DNA from: Saprospiraceae bacterium | GTDB lineage: Bacteria > Bacteroidota > Bacteroidia > Chitinophagales > Saprospiraceae | Assembly (NCBI GenBank): GCA_029262995.1 | Contig: JAJCYH010000017.1 | Location: 1-46,646, forward strand | DNA length: 46,646 nucleotides | Direction: 5' to 3' | Shown here: positions 28,527-37,993 of the stretch, in pieces | Numbering within the stretch: position 1 is the first letter of the stretch | Layout of the letters: the number at the start of each line of letters is the position of its first letter | Notes under the pieces: generated by a model | What the model saw: the letters and a program-made list of their open reading frames with translations, nothing else | Database searches by the model: none | Told to the model about the DNA's origin: nothing | Program-made: the position numbers and the translations under genes

Positions 28527-29111
28527 TCATTCTCTATACCATTTACTCTTTTCTTCTATTGGCTTTTTTACAATTGGTGGTGGTAAATCCTTCTTTGGTA
28601 TACCTAGATAAAAGATCCCCAGACAAATTTCATTAATCTCCATTTCCAAAAATGAATGTGCATTTTCAAGCAAATAAGATGGTGTACTCCAATAACCTCC
28701 TAAACCAGCAGCGACAACTGAAAGATATATGTTTTGAACCGCACATGAAACAGCAGCTATTTCCTCCCATTGAGGTATATTTATTTCTTTGTGACGCTGC
28801 ATACCGATCACTATTATATGACTACTTTGGTTTATCTTCTTTGCTATTTTATCATACTTGATTTGCTTAAATGCACTTCCTAAGTTTTTTGACTTATATA
28901 AATCTTGCATAAAGTCTGAAAATCTGTCTTTGGCAAAATCACTTATCACATGAAACCGCCATGGCTCTGTATGTTTATGACTTGGAGCATTATTTGCGTT
29001 AAGCAACAATTGCTCAATCATTCTATCTTCAATAAGCTCACCAGTAAATGAACCAGGATATATAGATTGCCGCTTTAAAATAATCAGACTTAATAATTTG
29101 AACTCTTCCAT
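28527..29111 (-). CDS. Nitroreductase-family flavoprotein
   Basis: 194 residues from the second in-frame Met (MEEFKLLSLI). The first Met, at 29138, adds nine atypical residues. The family signature is clear: LKRQSIYPGSF near the N-terminus, the NNAPSHKHTEPWRFHVI FMN-binding segment, and GLGGYWSTP with GIFYLGIP near the end. It is probably an FMN-dependent NAD(P)H oxidoreductase acting on nitro or quinone compounds, but the natural substrate cannot be told. It converges on priA with four bases between the stops. Confidence 0.88.
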   Translation of the reverse strand: MEEFKLLSLIILKRQSIYPGSFTGELIEDRMIEQLLLNANNAPSHKHTEPWRFHVISDFAKDRFSDFMQDLYKSKNLGSAFKQIKYDKIAKKINQSSHIIVIGMQRHKEINIPQWEEIAAVSCAVQNIYLSVVAAGLGGYWSTPSYLLENAHSFLEMEINEICLGIFYLGIPKKDLPPPIVKKPIEEKSKWYRE

Positions 29112-29236
29112 AACTTGAATTAATAACTCTAGAAACAAATATCGAAATTATTGACAATAGAAAATCTTGTAGCTAAATATAAACGAGTTGTGATTAATAA
29201 AAACTATCTTTTCAAAATTCTTCAATTCAACAATCG

Positions 29237-29689
29237 ATGATTACAAAACTTCAGAATAATAACTTAGAAATATCTAATCAAATACATTCCGTTTTTCAAT
29301 CATCCTACGCTGTTGAAGCCAAATTATTAAACGCAATTGATTTTCCACCGCTTAAAAGACCACTAGAGAGTTATCTAAATAGCGATAATGTGTTCTTCGG
29401 ATATCATAAAAACAAAGAATTGGCAGGTGTTATTGAAATAGAGCATACTATTGATCGTACAGAAATAAATAGTTTGGTCGTAGATCCTAAATATTTTAGA
29501 CGCGGCATCGCAAGAAAACTAATAGAATTTGTTTTCAATAATTTTGACTCACCACTTTTTTCTGTTGAAACAGGTGCTAATAATGAACCAGCTACAGATT
29601 TATACATCAAACTAGGATTCAAAGAAATTAAACAATGGGACACGGACTTTGGTATTAGAAAAATATTACTTGAAAGAAAAATACAGTAA
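29237..29689 (+). CDS. GNAT-family N-acetyltransferase
   Basis: 150 residues, one GNAT domain. The acetyl-CoA loop is visible as VVDPKYFRRGIARKLIEF (motif A, RRGIAR), with the later ATDLYIKLGFKEI (motif B). The start of the fold shows GVIEIEH. The substrate is unknown. It is divergent from the nitroreductase gene across about 125 bp. No clean promoter was seen there. Confidence 0.85.
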   Translation: MITKLQNNNLEISNQIHSVFQSSYAVEAKLLNAIDFPPLKRPLESYLNSDNVFFGYHKNKELAGVIEIEHTIDRTEINSLVVDPKYFRRGIARKLIEFVFNNFDSPLFSVETGANNEPATDLYIKLGFKEIKQWDTDFGIRKILLERKIQ

Positions 29690-29783
29690 TTCTCAACACC
29701 TGATTACCTATTTATCCAATTAATTACACCATTTGCACAACCTAGAGAGACCAACTTAAGTTATTAAGGAAAGCATATGTTTA

Positions 29784-30698
29784 ATGAAACTAATACTTCT
29801 ACTTTCCTCCTGCATAATATTACTATCCTGTGAAAATGCAGTTTCTCAAAGGATCAATAAAAATGAAAATATTTCAATAGAAAAAAGCTATTGGTCGGAT
29901 GGGCTTGCTGAAGTAAGCAGGTATGATTTAACACAACAAAGGTATGGAGAATCCAGAGAGGGCAATTTGATTCAAGTCTTCGTAGCTGAGGATTTTTTGC
30001 TTGATAAGCAAGTTAAAAATGAATCTTATGAAAGCAAGCATTCAACAAGAGTTCTAAAAAGAATTGAAACTCGTGATTTCAACACAGGAATCTACAGTTA
30101 TCATATGTTTGATTCCTCTTTCACGCCCTTTGATGTGAACAAATATCCCAAAACGATTAAAGTTTCTTCTTCTTCGCAAGAGTGGTGTGGAACAACATAT
30201 TCTCAATTGAATCTTGAAGGAAAAAATTATAACTATACTCTTCATTCGTATTTTGAAAAAGAAGCCGATATTTTAACTAAGATAAATTCGGTAGTCCCTG
30301 AAGAAGAATTGTTTACAAAAATACGCCTATCACCAGAGCTTCTGCCAATTGGAAAATTTGACATAATCATTTCGCAGATCGTCAGTAGATTTCTTCACTT
30401 GCCAGCCAAATCTTATAAGGCTAACGGTAAATTAATAGATTATAAAGGAACAGAATTCAGTGGTGACAATCTAAAGTCTTATGAGTTCACCATACCTGAA
30501 CTTGAGAGGACAGTGAGAATTATATTTGATGCTGTAGCTCCTTATATTATCAGAGGCTGGACAGATTCTTACCCTAGCTATTTTGATCCTGAGGTTAGAA
30601 CTACAAAAGCTGTTTTAACGCATCAGATAAAAGAAGCTTACTGGTCATTGAATTCAAATAAAAATAGTGGCAAAAGGCAAAGTTTGGGTCTTGATTGA
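29784..30698 (+). CDS. Conserved lipoprotein of unknown function
   Basis: 304 residues. The signal ends in ILLSC (Cys16), a lipobox. The mature start YWSDGLAEVSRYDLTQQRYGE is a pattern I recall from a Bacteroidota family of about this length that databases sometimes label septum formation inhibitor Maf. The sequence has no Maf motif (SxSPRR) and that label should not be used. The core is beta-rich and the end has helices (KAVLTHQIKEAYW). It is a single gene that converges on the methyltransferase gene, six bases apart. The function is unknown. Confidence 0.75.
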   Translation: MKLILLLSSCIILLSCENAVSQRINKNENISIEKSYWSDGLAEVSRYDLTQQRYGESREGNLIQVFVAEDFLLDKQVKNESYESKHSTRVLKRIETRDFNTGIYSYHMFDSSFTPFDVNKYPKTIKVSSSSQEWCGTTYSQLNLEGKNYNYTLHSYFEKEADILTKINSVVPEEELFTKIRLSPELLPIGKFDIIISQIVSRFLHLPAKSYKANGKLIDYKGTEFSGDNLKSYEFTIPELERTVRIIFDAVAPYIIRGWTDSYPSYFDPEVRTTKAVLTHQIKEAYWSLNSNKNSGKRQSLGLD

Positions 30699-30704
30699 AA
30701 TGAT

Positions 30705-31517
30705 TTAAGGTTTAACCGCAATTACTTCAATCATCGATGGACAGAAAATACAAGCACTGGTATGATATTCAAGCTCTTCAAAATCTTCCAGTGCTGATTT
30801 GACTTCTTCTTTTGTCATATAGCCATATTCAACTAATTTAGGCATATAAATATTCAAAAAAGTCTTTGGCCAAGCCCAGTTGAGATCATCTGGAAAAGCC
30901 ATCTTAACCAATGGTCTTGTGCTGATGACTTCTAAGCCATTTTCATAAAATATCTGACTTACTTGACGACCAACATCAATATCGCCTTCTTGATCTTTAA
31001 AACTTTTTAAGATACTATCAATTCCATGCTTCAGCGCTGGCATAAAAGGTTCCGTTTGAAATGTAGACCAATCAAAATATTCTTGAGTAACAAAAACACC
31101 ACCCCTTCTTAAAGCTTCCGCAGATTTTTGAATGACCTCTTCAGGGTTAGATACCCATGCTAATGCCCATCTGGAATAAACACCATCAAGTGACGATGGT
31201 TCTAAAATTAGCGAATCAAAATCAGAACAAACTGCCTTGATAGACAATTGATGAAACTCATTCAATTTGTTCAAATAATCAATATAAGCTTGTGATTTAT
31301 CGACTGCAATCACAGAACCTTCCTCTCCAACCATAAAAGCAAGCTCCACAGTGCAAAATCCTGGACCAGAACCTAAATCCAAAATATTTTGCCCAGGTCC
31401 AAATTCTGCTTTCCGCCATGCTTCTCTAGCTTCAGAGGACCAAACCTGATGTTGATATCCTAGTCGGTGCAGCTCTTTTAATTCCGTACCTAGAATATAT
31501 TCATTATTCTCTTTCAT
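30705..31517 (-). CDS. Class I SAM-dependent methyltransferase
   Basis: 270 residues. SAM-binding motif I is ILDLGSGPGFCTVE (about 45-58), followed by VIAVDKSQAY (acidic residue that binds the ribose), CSDFDSL and the LRRGGVFVTQEY strand. The C-terminal third is a lid with no strong family clue. The N-terminal HQVWSSEAREAWRKA resembles UbiE/Methyltransf_11-type small-molecule enzymes. The substrate is unknown. It lies nine bases after the M28/PDZ peptidase gene on the same strand, so they are co-transcribed. Confidence 0.85.
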   Translation of the reverse strand: MKENNEYILGTELKELHRLGYQHQVWSSEAREAWRKAEFGPGQNILDLGSGPGFCTVELAFMVGEEGSVIAVDKSQAYIDYLNKLNEFHQLSIKAVCSDFDSLILEPSSLDGVYSRWALAWVSNPEEVIQKSAEALRRGGVFVTQEYFDWSTFQTEPFMPALKHGIDSILKSFKDQEGDIDVGRQVSQIFYENGLEVISTRPLVKMAFPDDLNWAWPKTFLNIYMPKLVEYGYMTKEEVKSALEDFEELEYHTSACIFCPSMIEVIAVKP

Positions 31518-31526
31518 ACTACAAAA

Positions 31527-32777
31527 TTAAAAAGTTAGATCCTTTTCAATCATCATATCACCTTCTCTTAAAATAGTAATTTTAATGGTCTGACCTGGGT
31601 TAAAGGCTCCTAACGCTTTCATATAACTCATCATATCTACAATTTCCAATTCTCCCATTTTCACAACTATATCTCCTTTTTGCAAACCTGCATTGGAAGC
31701 AGGTCTCTCTTCTCTGACACCATCAATACGCATTCCTCTGCCATCGAATAGATAATCTGGTATTACGCCTAATGTAACTTTGAAATCTGGAACTTCAGCT
31801 TGCTCATCTACCGTCTTTGTGAATTTTATTTTCCCTTTATCATCAGCTACATCCACGAAAGACTGCAAATACAATAATAAATCCATCATTCCCTGGAAAT
31901 TGACTTTTTCATAATCGTCACTAGGACGATGATAGTCTTCATGTTGGCCAGTAAAAAACATCAAAACAGGAATATCTTCCAAATAGAATGATGTATGATC
32001 GGAGGGACCAACTCCAGATTCAGATTTTGCCATCCTAAATTCAGATTTTACCTTAGAAAATATTTTCTCCCAAACAGGACTTGTACCCGTTCCATAAACT
32101 GCAATTTGTTTATCTGAATTCAATCGTCCTACCATATCAAGATTAATCATGAAGTTGATGTCATCAACGCCTATTGGACTGTTATCAACAAAGAAATTGG
32201 AACCCCAAAGTCCTTTTTCTTCACCAGAAAATGCAAGGAACAAAAAATTGTTATCCATTTCTCTTTTCGAAAAATATTCTGCCAGTGCCAGCATTGTAGC
32301 AACGCCAGATGCATTGTCATCAGCACCATTATGAATCGCAGGATCTCCTATGTGTAGTGATCCTTCCCCTCCATAACCTAAATGATCATAATGTGCTCCA
32401 ATAATAATCGTATGTTCAGAACCGTTATCTTTAAATCCACCAACATTTCTACCTATAATCACTGGGTCATCTGGATTAGCTTCCGTAGCATGAGGATTAC
32501 TCCTTATAGTCTTTTGAAAATATTGAAAATAGGCATCATCAAAAATGCCTTCTAGGCCTAAATCTTTAAACCTTTGAGATATGAATTCCGAAGCTTTCCG
32601 TTCACCTTCAGTCCCAGTTTCTCTTCCTTCTAATTCATCAGAGGCTAAAAACCTAACATCGGATTGCATGTTTGATAAATAGTTCTTTTGATCTACTGCA
32701 TTCTGACTGGACTTACATGAAACAAGTAATGTAATTACAATAAAGAATGATATTTTTGTGATCTTTAAAAAACGCAT
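31527..32777 (-). CDS. M28-family aminopeptidase lipoprotein with C-terminal PDZ domain
   Basis: 416 residues from the Met of MRFLKITKI. An upstream Met adds nine residues and would run into the divergent gene. The lipobox is TLLVSC. The two-zinc M28 site is complete: GAHYDHLG, NGADDNASG, SGEEKGLWGS (catalytic Glu pair), NLDMVGR and the last His in YHRPSDD. Residues about 325-416 form a PDZ domain (RGMRIDGV, NAGLQKGDIVVKM). It probably frees N-terminal amino acids from peptides in the envelope. Only 18 bases separate it from the divergent propeller lipoprotein. Confidence 0.9.
   Translation of the reverse strand: MRFLKITKISFFIVITLLVSCKSSQNAVDQKNYLSNMQSDVRFLASDELEGRETGTEGERKASEFISQRFKDLGLEGIFDDAYFQYFQKTIRSNPHATEANPDDPVIIGRNVGGFKDNGSEHTIIIGAHYDHLGYGGEGSLHIGDPAIHNGADDNASGVATMLALAEYFSKREMDNNFLFLAFSGEEKGLWGSNFFVDNSPIGVDDINFMINLDMVGRLNSDKQIAVYGTGTSPVWEKIFSKVKSEFRMAKSESGVGPSDHTSFYLEDIPVLMFFTGQHEDYHRPSDDYEKVNFQGMMDLLLYLQSFVDVADDKGKIKFTKTVDEQAEVPDFKVTLGVIPDYLFDGRGMRIDGVREERPASNAGLQKGDIVVKMGELEIVDMMSYMKALGAFNPGQTIKITILREGDMMIEKDLTF
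32751..32758 (+). promoter_or_regulatory. Candidate -7 element for the propeller lipoprotein, inside the M28 gene
   Basis: TATTTTTG fits TAnnTTTG and lies 38 bases before the ATG at 32796, within the signal-peptide codons of the divergent peptidase gene. No TTTG was found at the usual -33 distance. Confidence 0.35.
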
Positions 32778-32795
32778 AATCTTATAGTTTATATT

Positions 32796-33923
32796 ATGAA
32801 ACAAATATCAACCATTATAGCCTTATTGGCTTTCTCAATGATTCTTGCTTGCAAATCTGATAAAAAAGATGGTATTAACCCACATTCTCAAGCAGAAATA
32901 ACAGAATCTTCATTTGATACAATAAGTTTGCTTTATCCACAAGAAAAGCACTTGTCCAATGTTAAACAATTGACTTTCGGTGGTGATAACGCAGAAGCTT
33001 ACTGGAGTTTTGATGACAGTTTGCTCGTCTTTCAGGCTTCAAATAAAAACTGGGGTGCTGATTGTGATCAAATTTATTACATGAATCCATCAGACGAATT
33101 AACTGTTGATTCTACTCATCCATTGTTAAGCACAGGAAAAGGACGAACTACATGCTCCTATTTTTTGCCTGGCAACAATTCGATTGTTTATGCTTCCACA
33201 CATTTAGATTCAGAAGAATGTCCTCCTGTTCCTGAAAGAAGGGAGGACGGTAAATACGTATGGCCAATTTATAAAAGCTTTGATATTTTCGTCTCAGATT
33301 TAGAAGGTAATATTATACAACAATTGACAAATACGCCTGGATATGATGCAGAAGCAACCTTAAGCCCTGATGGAAAATTAATCGTATTTACATCATTGCG
33401 TTCAGGTGATCTTGAGTTATACACTATGAAAATTGACGGAAGCGATGTAAAACAGATTACAGATGGACTAGGTTATGATGGAGGAGCATTCTTTTCACCA
33501 GATGGTGAAAAACTGATTTTTAGAGCCAGTCGTCCAACGTCTGAAGAAGATATAAAAACATATAAAGACCTACTAAAAGAAGGTTTGGTTCAACCAACAG
33601 AAATGGAATTATTCATTTGTAATATTGATGGAAGTGATCTTAAACAGATTACTTCTCTTGGGAATGCCAATTGGGCACCTTACTTCCATCCTTCAGGAAA
33701 TAAAGTAATCTTTTCATCTAATCATAATTCAGAAAGAGGTTTTCCTTTCAACTTATTTATGGTTAATATGGATGGTACAGGACTTAAACAAATCACGTTT
33801 GATGAACAATTTGATTCCTTTCCAATGTTCTCCTATGATGGCAAAAAGTTGGTTTTTGCATCAAACAGAAACAATAATGGTACAAGAGATACAAATCTGT
33901 TTGTTGCAGATTGGGTAGAATAG
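32796..33923 (+). CDS. TolB-like PD40 beta-propeller lipoprotein
   Basis: 375 residues. The lipobox is SMILAC (Cys19). At least five PD40/WD40-like blades follow, with the usual motifs: AEATLSPDGKLIVFTS, DLELYTMKIDGSDVKQIT, GGAFFSPDGEKLIF, ELFICNIDGSDLKQIT, NLFMVNMDGTGLKQIT and FSYDGKKLVFASNR. TolB uses this fold in the periplasm for protein contacts, but free-standing lipoproteins of this type in Bacteroidota have no known role. It starts a plus-strand run, with the next gene four bases after its stop. Confidence 0.85.
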   Translation: MKQISTIIALLAFSMILACKSDKKDGINPHSQAEITESSFDTISLLYPQEKHLSNVKQLTFGGDNAEAYWSFDDSLLVFQASNKNWGADCDQIYYMNPSDELTVDSTHPLLSTGKGRTTCSYFLPGNNSIVYASTHLDSEECPPVPERREDGKYVWPIYKSFDIFVSDLEGNIIQQLTNTPGYDAEATLSPDGKLIVFTSLRSGDLELYTMKIDGSDVKQITDGLGYDGGAFFSPDGEKLIFRASRPTSEEDIKTYKDLLKEGLVQPTEMELFICNIDGSDLKQITSLGNANWAPYFHPSGNKVIFSSNHNSERGFPFNLFMVNMDGTGLKQITFDEQFDSFPMFSYDGKKLVFASNRNNNGTRDTNLFVADWVE

Positions 33924-33927
33924 ACAA

Positions 33928-34242
33928 TTGGAAAGTAAAAAACATACAGGGTCCTGGGTTGCAAAACTCCAAAAAAGATGGAATGTTTCTTCCGCTCAAG
34001 TATTTATCATTTTACTGGTTTTTGCCTGCACAGGATTTTCTGTTATGTTTCTCAAAAGGCCGATCGTATCCCTATTCACTGAAAATGGTGAACAACCACT
34101 ACTCTTTACCGTTTTATATTATATATTAATACTCCCTATTTATAATCTTCTTTTACTCTTATATGGCTTCCTCTTTGGCCAATTCAAGTTCTTTTGGGAG
34201 TTTGAAAAAAGATTCTTTAAACGGATATTTCGCTTGAAATAA
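33928..34242 (+). CDS. Small membrane protein (DUF6787-like)
   Basis: 104 residues from a TTG start at 33928. No ATG exists before the first membrane segment. A conserved-looking LQKRWNVSSAQ is followed by two membrane segments (about 24-42 and 60-87) and a basic tail with Phe-Trp-Phe residues. I recall such a pattern in a Bacteroidota family of unknown function, perhaps DUF6787 (unverified). It sits four bases after the propeller gene and 11 bases before the alpha/beta hydrolase gene, so it is in the same operon. Confidence 0.7.
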   Translation: MESKKHTGSWVAKLQKRWNVSSAQVFIILLVFACTGFSVMFLKRPIVSLFTENGEQPLLFTVLYYILILPIYNLLLLLYGFLFGQFKFFWEFEKRFFKRIFRLK

Positions 34243-34253
34243 ATAAATCTATA

Positions 34254-35135
34254 ATGTTTAAGTCCATACTTATTTGGGGAAGTCTGATTTGTCTGGTCCT
34301 ATTCATTCTTTTTATCAGTATTATTAACATATTAGCACATAGACTAAACTCCCCTGACTATGCCATTAAAGCTTATTTTAATAATCTAAAGATGCCCTAT
34401 CAAATTAATAGGATAAATTTTGACAGCACTACCACATTAAGATATATTAAAACAGGAGCAAAAAAACAGGAAGCTCCATTACTTTTTTTTATACATGGCG
34501 CTCCTGGAACATGGGGTGCATTTAAAGGATTTTTAGCAGATTATGACTTAAATAAAAGTTATAAAATGATTTCTATGGATAGAATTGGCTATGGAGGGTC
34601 AGATTTTGGAAATTCAGAAACAAATATTTCTGTTCATGCTGAGGCAGCCGCTCAAATTATTAGAAAGCATCCCTCATCTAAGGTCATCATCATCGGCCAT
34701 TCTTATGGTGCTCCAATTGCAGGTAAATTAGCTGTGGATTATCCAGAATTGGTCGATGGTATTATTATGGTAGCTCCCCTTAATGATCCTAAAAGTGAAC
34801 CTATGCCTATATATAGTAAGATAGCAAACTTAAAAATTTCCCGTTGGCTGTTGCCAAAATTTATCAATGTAGCCTCGGATGAAAAACAATACCATTCCTT
34901 ATCATTAAAAGCCATTGAATCTGATTGGGAAAACCTCACAGTACCTACTATGCATATTCATGGTAAAAAAGATGGTCTTGCACCATTTGATGAAAATATT
35001 CGTTTTAGTAAAAAACATATTCCAGCCGATTTGTTGATATTGAAAGAAGAAGAAAGTATGGGTCATATGATTCCATGGATGAATGCTGCTTTTCTTAAAA
35101 ACCAAATACTGTATTTTACATCATCAATTAAATGA
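34254..35135 (+). CDS. Alpha/beta hydrolase, membrane-anchored
   Basis: 293 residues. An N-terminal membrane helix (about 6-28) is followed by an alpha/beta hydrolase fold: oxyanion region FFIHGAPGTWGAF, MDRIGYGGSDFG, nucleophile elbow IIGHSYGAP, acid IHGKKDGLAPFD and catalytic His in MGHMIPWM. The triad is complete. The substrate is unknown (esterase, epoxide hydrolase or haloperoxidase type). Its stop overlaps the next start by four bases (ATGA), so the FG-GAP protein gene is translationally coupled. Confidence 0.87.
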   Translation: MFKSILIWGSLICLVLFILFISIINILAHRLNSPDYAIKAYFNNLKMPYQINRINFDSTTTLRYIKTGAKKQEAPLLFFIHGAPGTWGAFKGFLADYDLNKSYKMISMDRIGYGGSDFGNSETNISVHAEAAAQIIRKHPSSKVIIIGHSYGAPIAGKLAVDYPELVDGIIMVAPLNDPKSEPMPIYSKIANLKISRWLLPKFINVASDEKQYHSLSLKAIESDWENLTVPTMHIHGKKDGLAPFDENIRFSKKHIPADLLILKEEESMGHMIPWMNAAFLKNQILYFTSSIK

Positions 35136-37987
35136 TAATGAGTTTGAGATTAATTACTATTTCTATTCTAAATATCATCTGCTTCCAATGTCCTGTTATT
35201 CTAATATGTCAGGATCTAACACTATTTATAGACCAAAGTGACAAATTGAACAACAACACAATCACAGGCCCTATTTGCCGTGCTTTTGCTGATGCCAATG
35301 GAGATTACAGAGATGATATCATTAGAGTAAATGATTTGAATCGATTAAATATCGATATCTCTTCTGATAATGGTAGCAGGTTTATTAATTATAATTTAGG
35401 TAGTTTCAGTGGAGATGCATGGACAATCGGTGTAGGTGATATTGATAATGATGGCATAAATGAAGTTCTTACATCCGGTGTTTACAATGGCATGACTATT
35501 TGGAAATCCGAAAACAGAAATACAGACTTTATTAAACTTTCTTCTAGTTCAAAAGATTTTTTTGCTCAAGCTTCAAATTTCGTTGACATTAACAATGACG
35601 GTTGGCTGGATGCATTTATTTGTAACGACGAAGGACTTAGTAAGATTTTTATCAACAATGGTTCAGGACAACTCATAGACAGTAGTGGATATATTGATAT
35701 GACAACTCAAGTGCCCTCAGATAACTCAGGTAATTATAGTAGCGAGTGGACAGATATTGACGGAGATGGTGACCTTGATCTCTATATTGCAAAATGTCGA
35801 ATAAATGCAACTGAGTTTAATGATCCTAGACGTATAAATGCATTATATATTAATGACAATGGCAACTTTGTAGAGTCTGGTGAAGAATTTGGAATCAATA
35901 TCGGAGCTCAGACATGGACTGCTAATTTCGGAGACATTGATAATGATGGAGACATGGATCTCTTTTTAGCAAATCATGAGTTTAGAAGCCAACTATTCGA
36001 AAATATTGACAATAACCGCTTCAGTGAAATTGAAATTTTCGAATCTGGTCAAGAACTTAATTCCTATACATATCAGTCTGCAATGTATGACTTTAACAAT
36101 GACGGGTTCATTGATATCCTATTAGCAGGAGAAAATGATTTCCTCCTTATTAACAATGGCAACAAAACCTTCAACGCCATCAGCAATGCATTTGGATTAA
36201 AAGACATTGCAAGTTTTGCACTTGGAGATGCTAATCATGATGGGTTCATTGATGTTCTTGCTTCGTATAAAATTTTCGGCTTTACCAATTCCATTCCAGA
36301 TAGACTCTATGAAAACTTTACAAATGAAAATCATTTTATAGCAATAAATCTTCAAGGTACCCTGAGCAATCGTAATGGTATTGGAACAAGAGTTGAGATA
36401 TTTGGCGAATGGGGCACACAAACAAGGATTTTGCAATCTGGAAATGGATATGGTGTTACTCATAGCCTGCAAGTACATTTTGGCTTAAATGACACTATGG
36501 ATATAGATTCCCTAAAAATTTTCTGGCCATCCGGTCAATTAGATACTTACAAGGATCTTTCTGTAGATGCTTTTTATTTGGCTATAGAAAATTCATGCCT
36601 AGAAATGATACCTTCTATTAATGCTTCTAATGTCATCCTTGATTGTATAGATAGTACATCACTACTTACCATTGTAACCGAAAGTGAAACAGAATGGTCC
36701 AACGGAATTTTAAGTGATTCGATAGTGATTAATGAAGCAGGTAATTATTATGCAGAAATAAATACTACTAATAATTGTAATCTAAGCAGTCAGTCTATTA
36801 TCATTGAAGACTTGAAATTGCCAACCACACCTGAAATCAATGTTCTAGATTCGATATTGATTTGTGATAATAGTCTGGTCAAACTCTCTGACAGACTAAG
36901 CAATCCCTATCAATGGTCGGATGGTACTTTTGGAAGAATTAATAACATTAACAAAAATGGTAATTACTTTTTATTAAACAGCAATTATTGTGATACTGTA
37001 TATTCAGATACAGTTAATCTATCATTTATCAATGAGGAAAATTTTAGTAAATTAATTTCAGACACAATAAATAATCCTTCAGAAGTATTGCTTAATCCAA
37101 TGCATAACAATATCAAATGGTATTCCGACTTTGAAACAACCCAATTAATATCTGAAGATGACATTTTTCTTACAAGCTTAGTATCAAAAGATACAAGTTT
37201 TTATTACACTGTTGAAATTGTTTCTTCACCTCCTAACTATATAGGTGGAGCAAAGATTGAAGAAACTAACGGAGATTCAAAAGTTCAACTTGAGTCTATA
37301 GCATTAACTACCTGGTTTGATGTCTTAAAAAAAAGCACACTGAAATCCTTTAAGGTAAATTCATTAGCGAAGGGTCCTAGGAGATTTTTAATTGTAGGTA
37401 GATCAGTAAATCAACTCTTTGCTGACATAACTATTGATTTAGATACAGGCATTCAAGAAGTTGTTTTAGATACAGAGCTTGATGTCGGAGATTACTTTAT
37501 TCAAACTGATGAAACAGTAAACCTTGCCAATTTTGGAAATCCTGGTCCTCAGTTATACTTAATTACAAATAACTTGACTTATCCATATAACATTGGAAAT
37601 CTTGCTAGGATAAACACCACAGTTCTAGGCAATAATTATTTTGGATATTTTTTTGATTTGAACATGAGTGAGGATAGTGAATTTTGTGAATTTGGACCTT
37701 ATACATATCAAATTATATATGACCCAATAAGTGGAGATTCAGAAATAATAAATAATAAATTTAAGATCTTCCCCAATCCTTTTTCGGAGATCATCAAAGT
37801 AAAAGGAGAAAACAAAGTTCAATGCTATACTATCCTTTCATTCTTAGGCGAAAAAATTAAAACATCATGCCCAAATTCAAAAGTATTTGAAATAGATACT
37901 GAATCCTTGCCGTTTGGTACATACATGTTATATCTTGAATCTGAAAACAAAAGCTACTACAGCACCTTAATCAAAACAAATAATTAA
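35132..37987 (+). CDS. Large FG-GAP/ASPIC-UnbV surface protein with T9SS sorting domain
   Basis: 951 residues with an N-terminal signal peptide. Residues about 45-400 contain six or seven FG-GAP/VCBS repeats with Ca-binding D-x-D/N-x-D-G loops (DIDNDG, DINNDG, DIDGDGD, DFNNDG, DANHDG). Residues 400-490 are an ASPIC/UnbV-type domain (GIGTRVEIFG, SLQVHFGL, IFWPSGQ). The next 350 residues look like Ig-like beta domains that I cannot name. Residues 870-951 are the T9SS sorting domain (FKIFPNPFSEIIKV, LPFGTYMLYL). It should sit on the cell surface as a Ca-dependent adhesion or binding protein. It overlaps the hydrolase gene by four bases and precedes the M28 gene by six. Confidence 0.88.
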   Translation: MIMSLRLITISILNIICFQCPVILICQDLTLFIDQSDKLNNNTITGPICRAFADANGDYRDDIIRVNDLNRLNIDISSDNGSRFINYNLGSFSGDAWTIGVGDIDNDGINEVLTSGVYNGMTIWKSENRNTDFIKLSSSSKDFFAQASNFVDINNDGWLDAFICNDEGLSKIFINNGSGQLIDSSGYIDMTTQVPSDNSGNYSSEWTDIDGDGDLDLYIAKCRINATEFNDPRRINALYINDNGNFVESGEEFGINIGAQTWTANFGDIDNDGDMDLFLANHEFRSQLFENIDNNRFSEIEIFESGQELNSYTYQSAMYDFNNDGFIDILLAGENDFLLINNGNKTFNAISNAFGLKDIASFALGDANHDGFIDVLASYKIFGFTNSIPDRLYENFTNENHFIAINLQGTLSNRNGIGTRVEIFGEWGTQTRILQSGNGYGVTHSLQVHFGLNDTMDIDSLKIFWPSGQLDTYKDLSVDAFYLAIENSCLEMIPSINASNVILDCIDSTSLLTIVTESETEWSNGILSDSIVINEAGNYYAEINTTNNCNLSSQSIIIEDLKLPTTPEINVLDSILICDNSLVKLSDRLSNPYQWSDGTFGRINNINKNGNYFLLNSNYCDTVYSDTVNLSFINEENFSKLISDTINNPSEVLLNPMHNNIKWYSDFETTQLISEDDIFLTSLVSKDTSFYYTVEIVSSPPNYIGGAKIEETNGDSKVQLESIALTTWFDVLKKSTLKSFKVNSLAKGPRRFLIVGRSVNQLFADITIDLDTGIQEVVLDTELDVGDYFIQTDETVNLANFGNPGPQLYLITNNLTYPYNIGNLARINTTVLGNNYFGYFFDLNMSEDSEFCEFGPYTYQIIYDPISGDSEIINNKFKIFPNPFSEIIKVKGENKVQCYTILSFLGEKIKTSCPNSKVFEIDTESLPFGTYMLYLESENKSYYSTLIKTNN

Positions 37988-37993
37988 CATTCA

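Noticed and set aside
29784-30698. Maf septum-formation inhibitor
   Set aside because: No SxSPRR-type motif, and the protein has a lipoprotein signal, unlike the cytoplasmic Maf nucleotidase.
33911-34129. 72-codon frame overlapping the small membrane protein
   Set aside because: The frame starting at TTG 33928 has the membrane-helix pattern and operon spacing. This one is an out-of-frame shadow.
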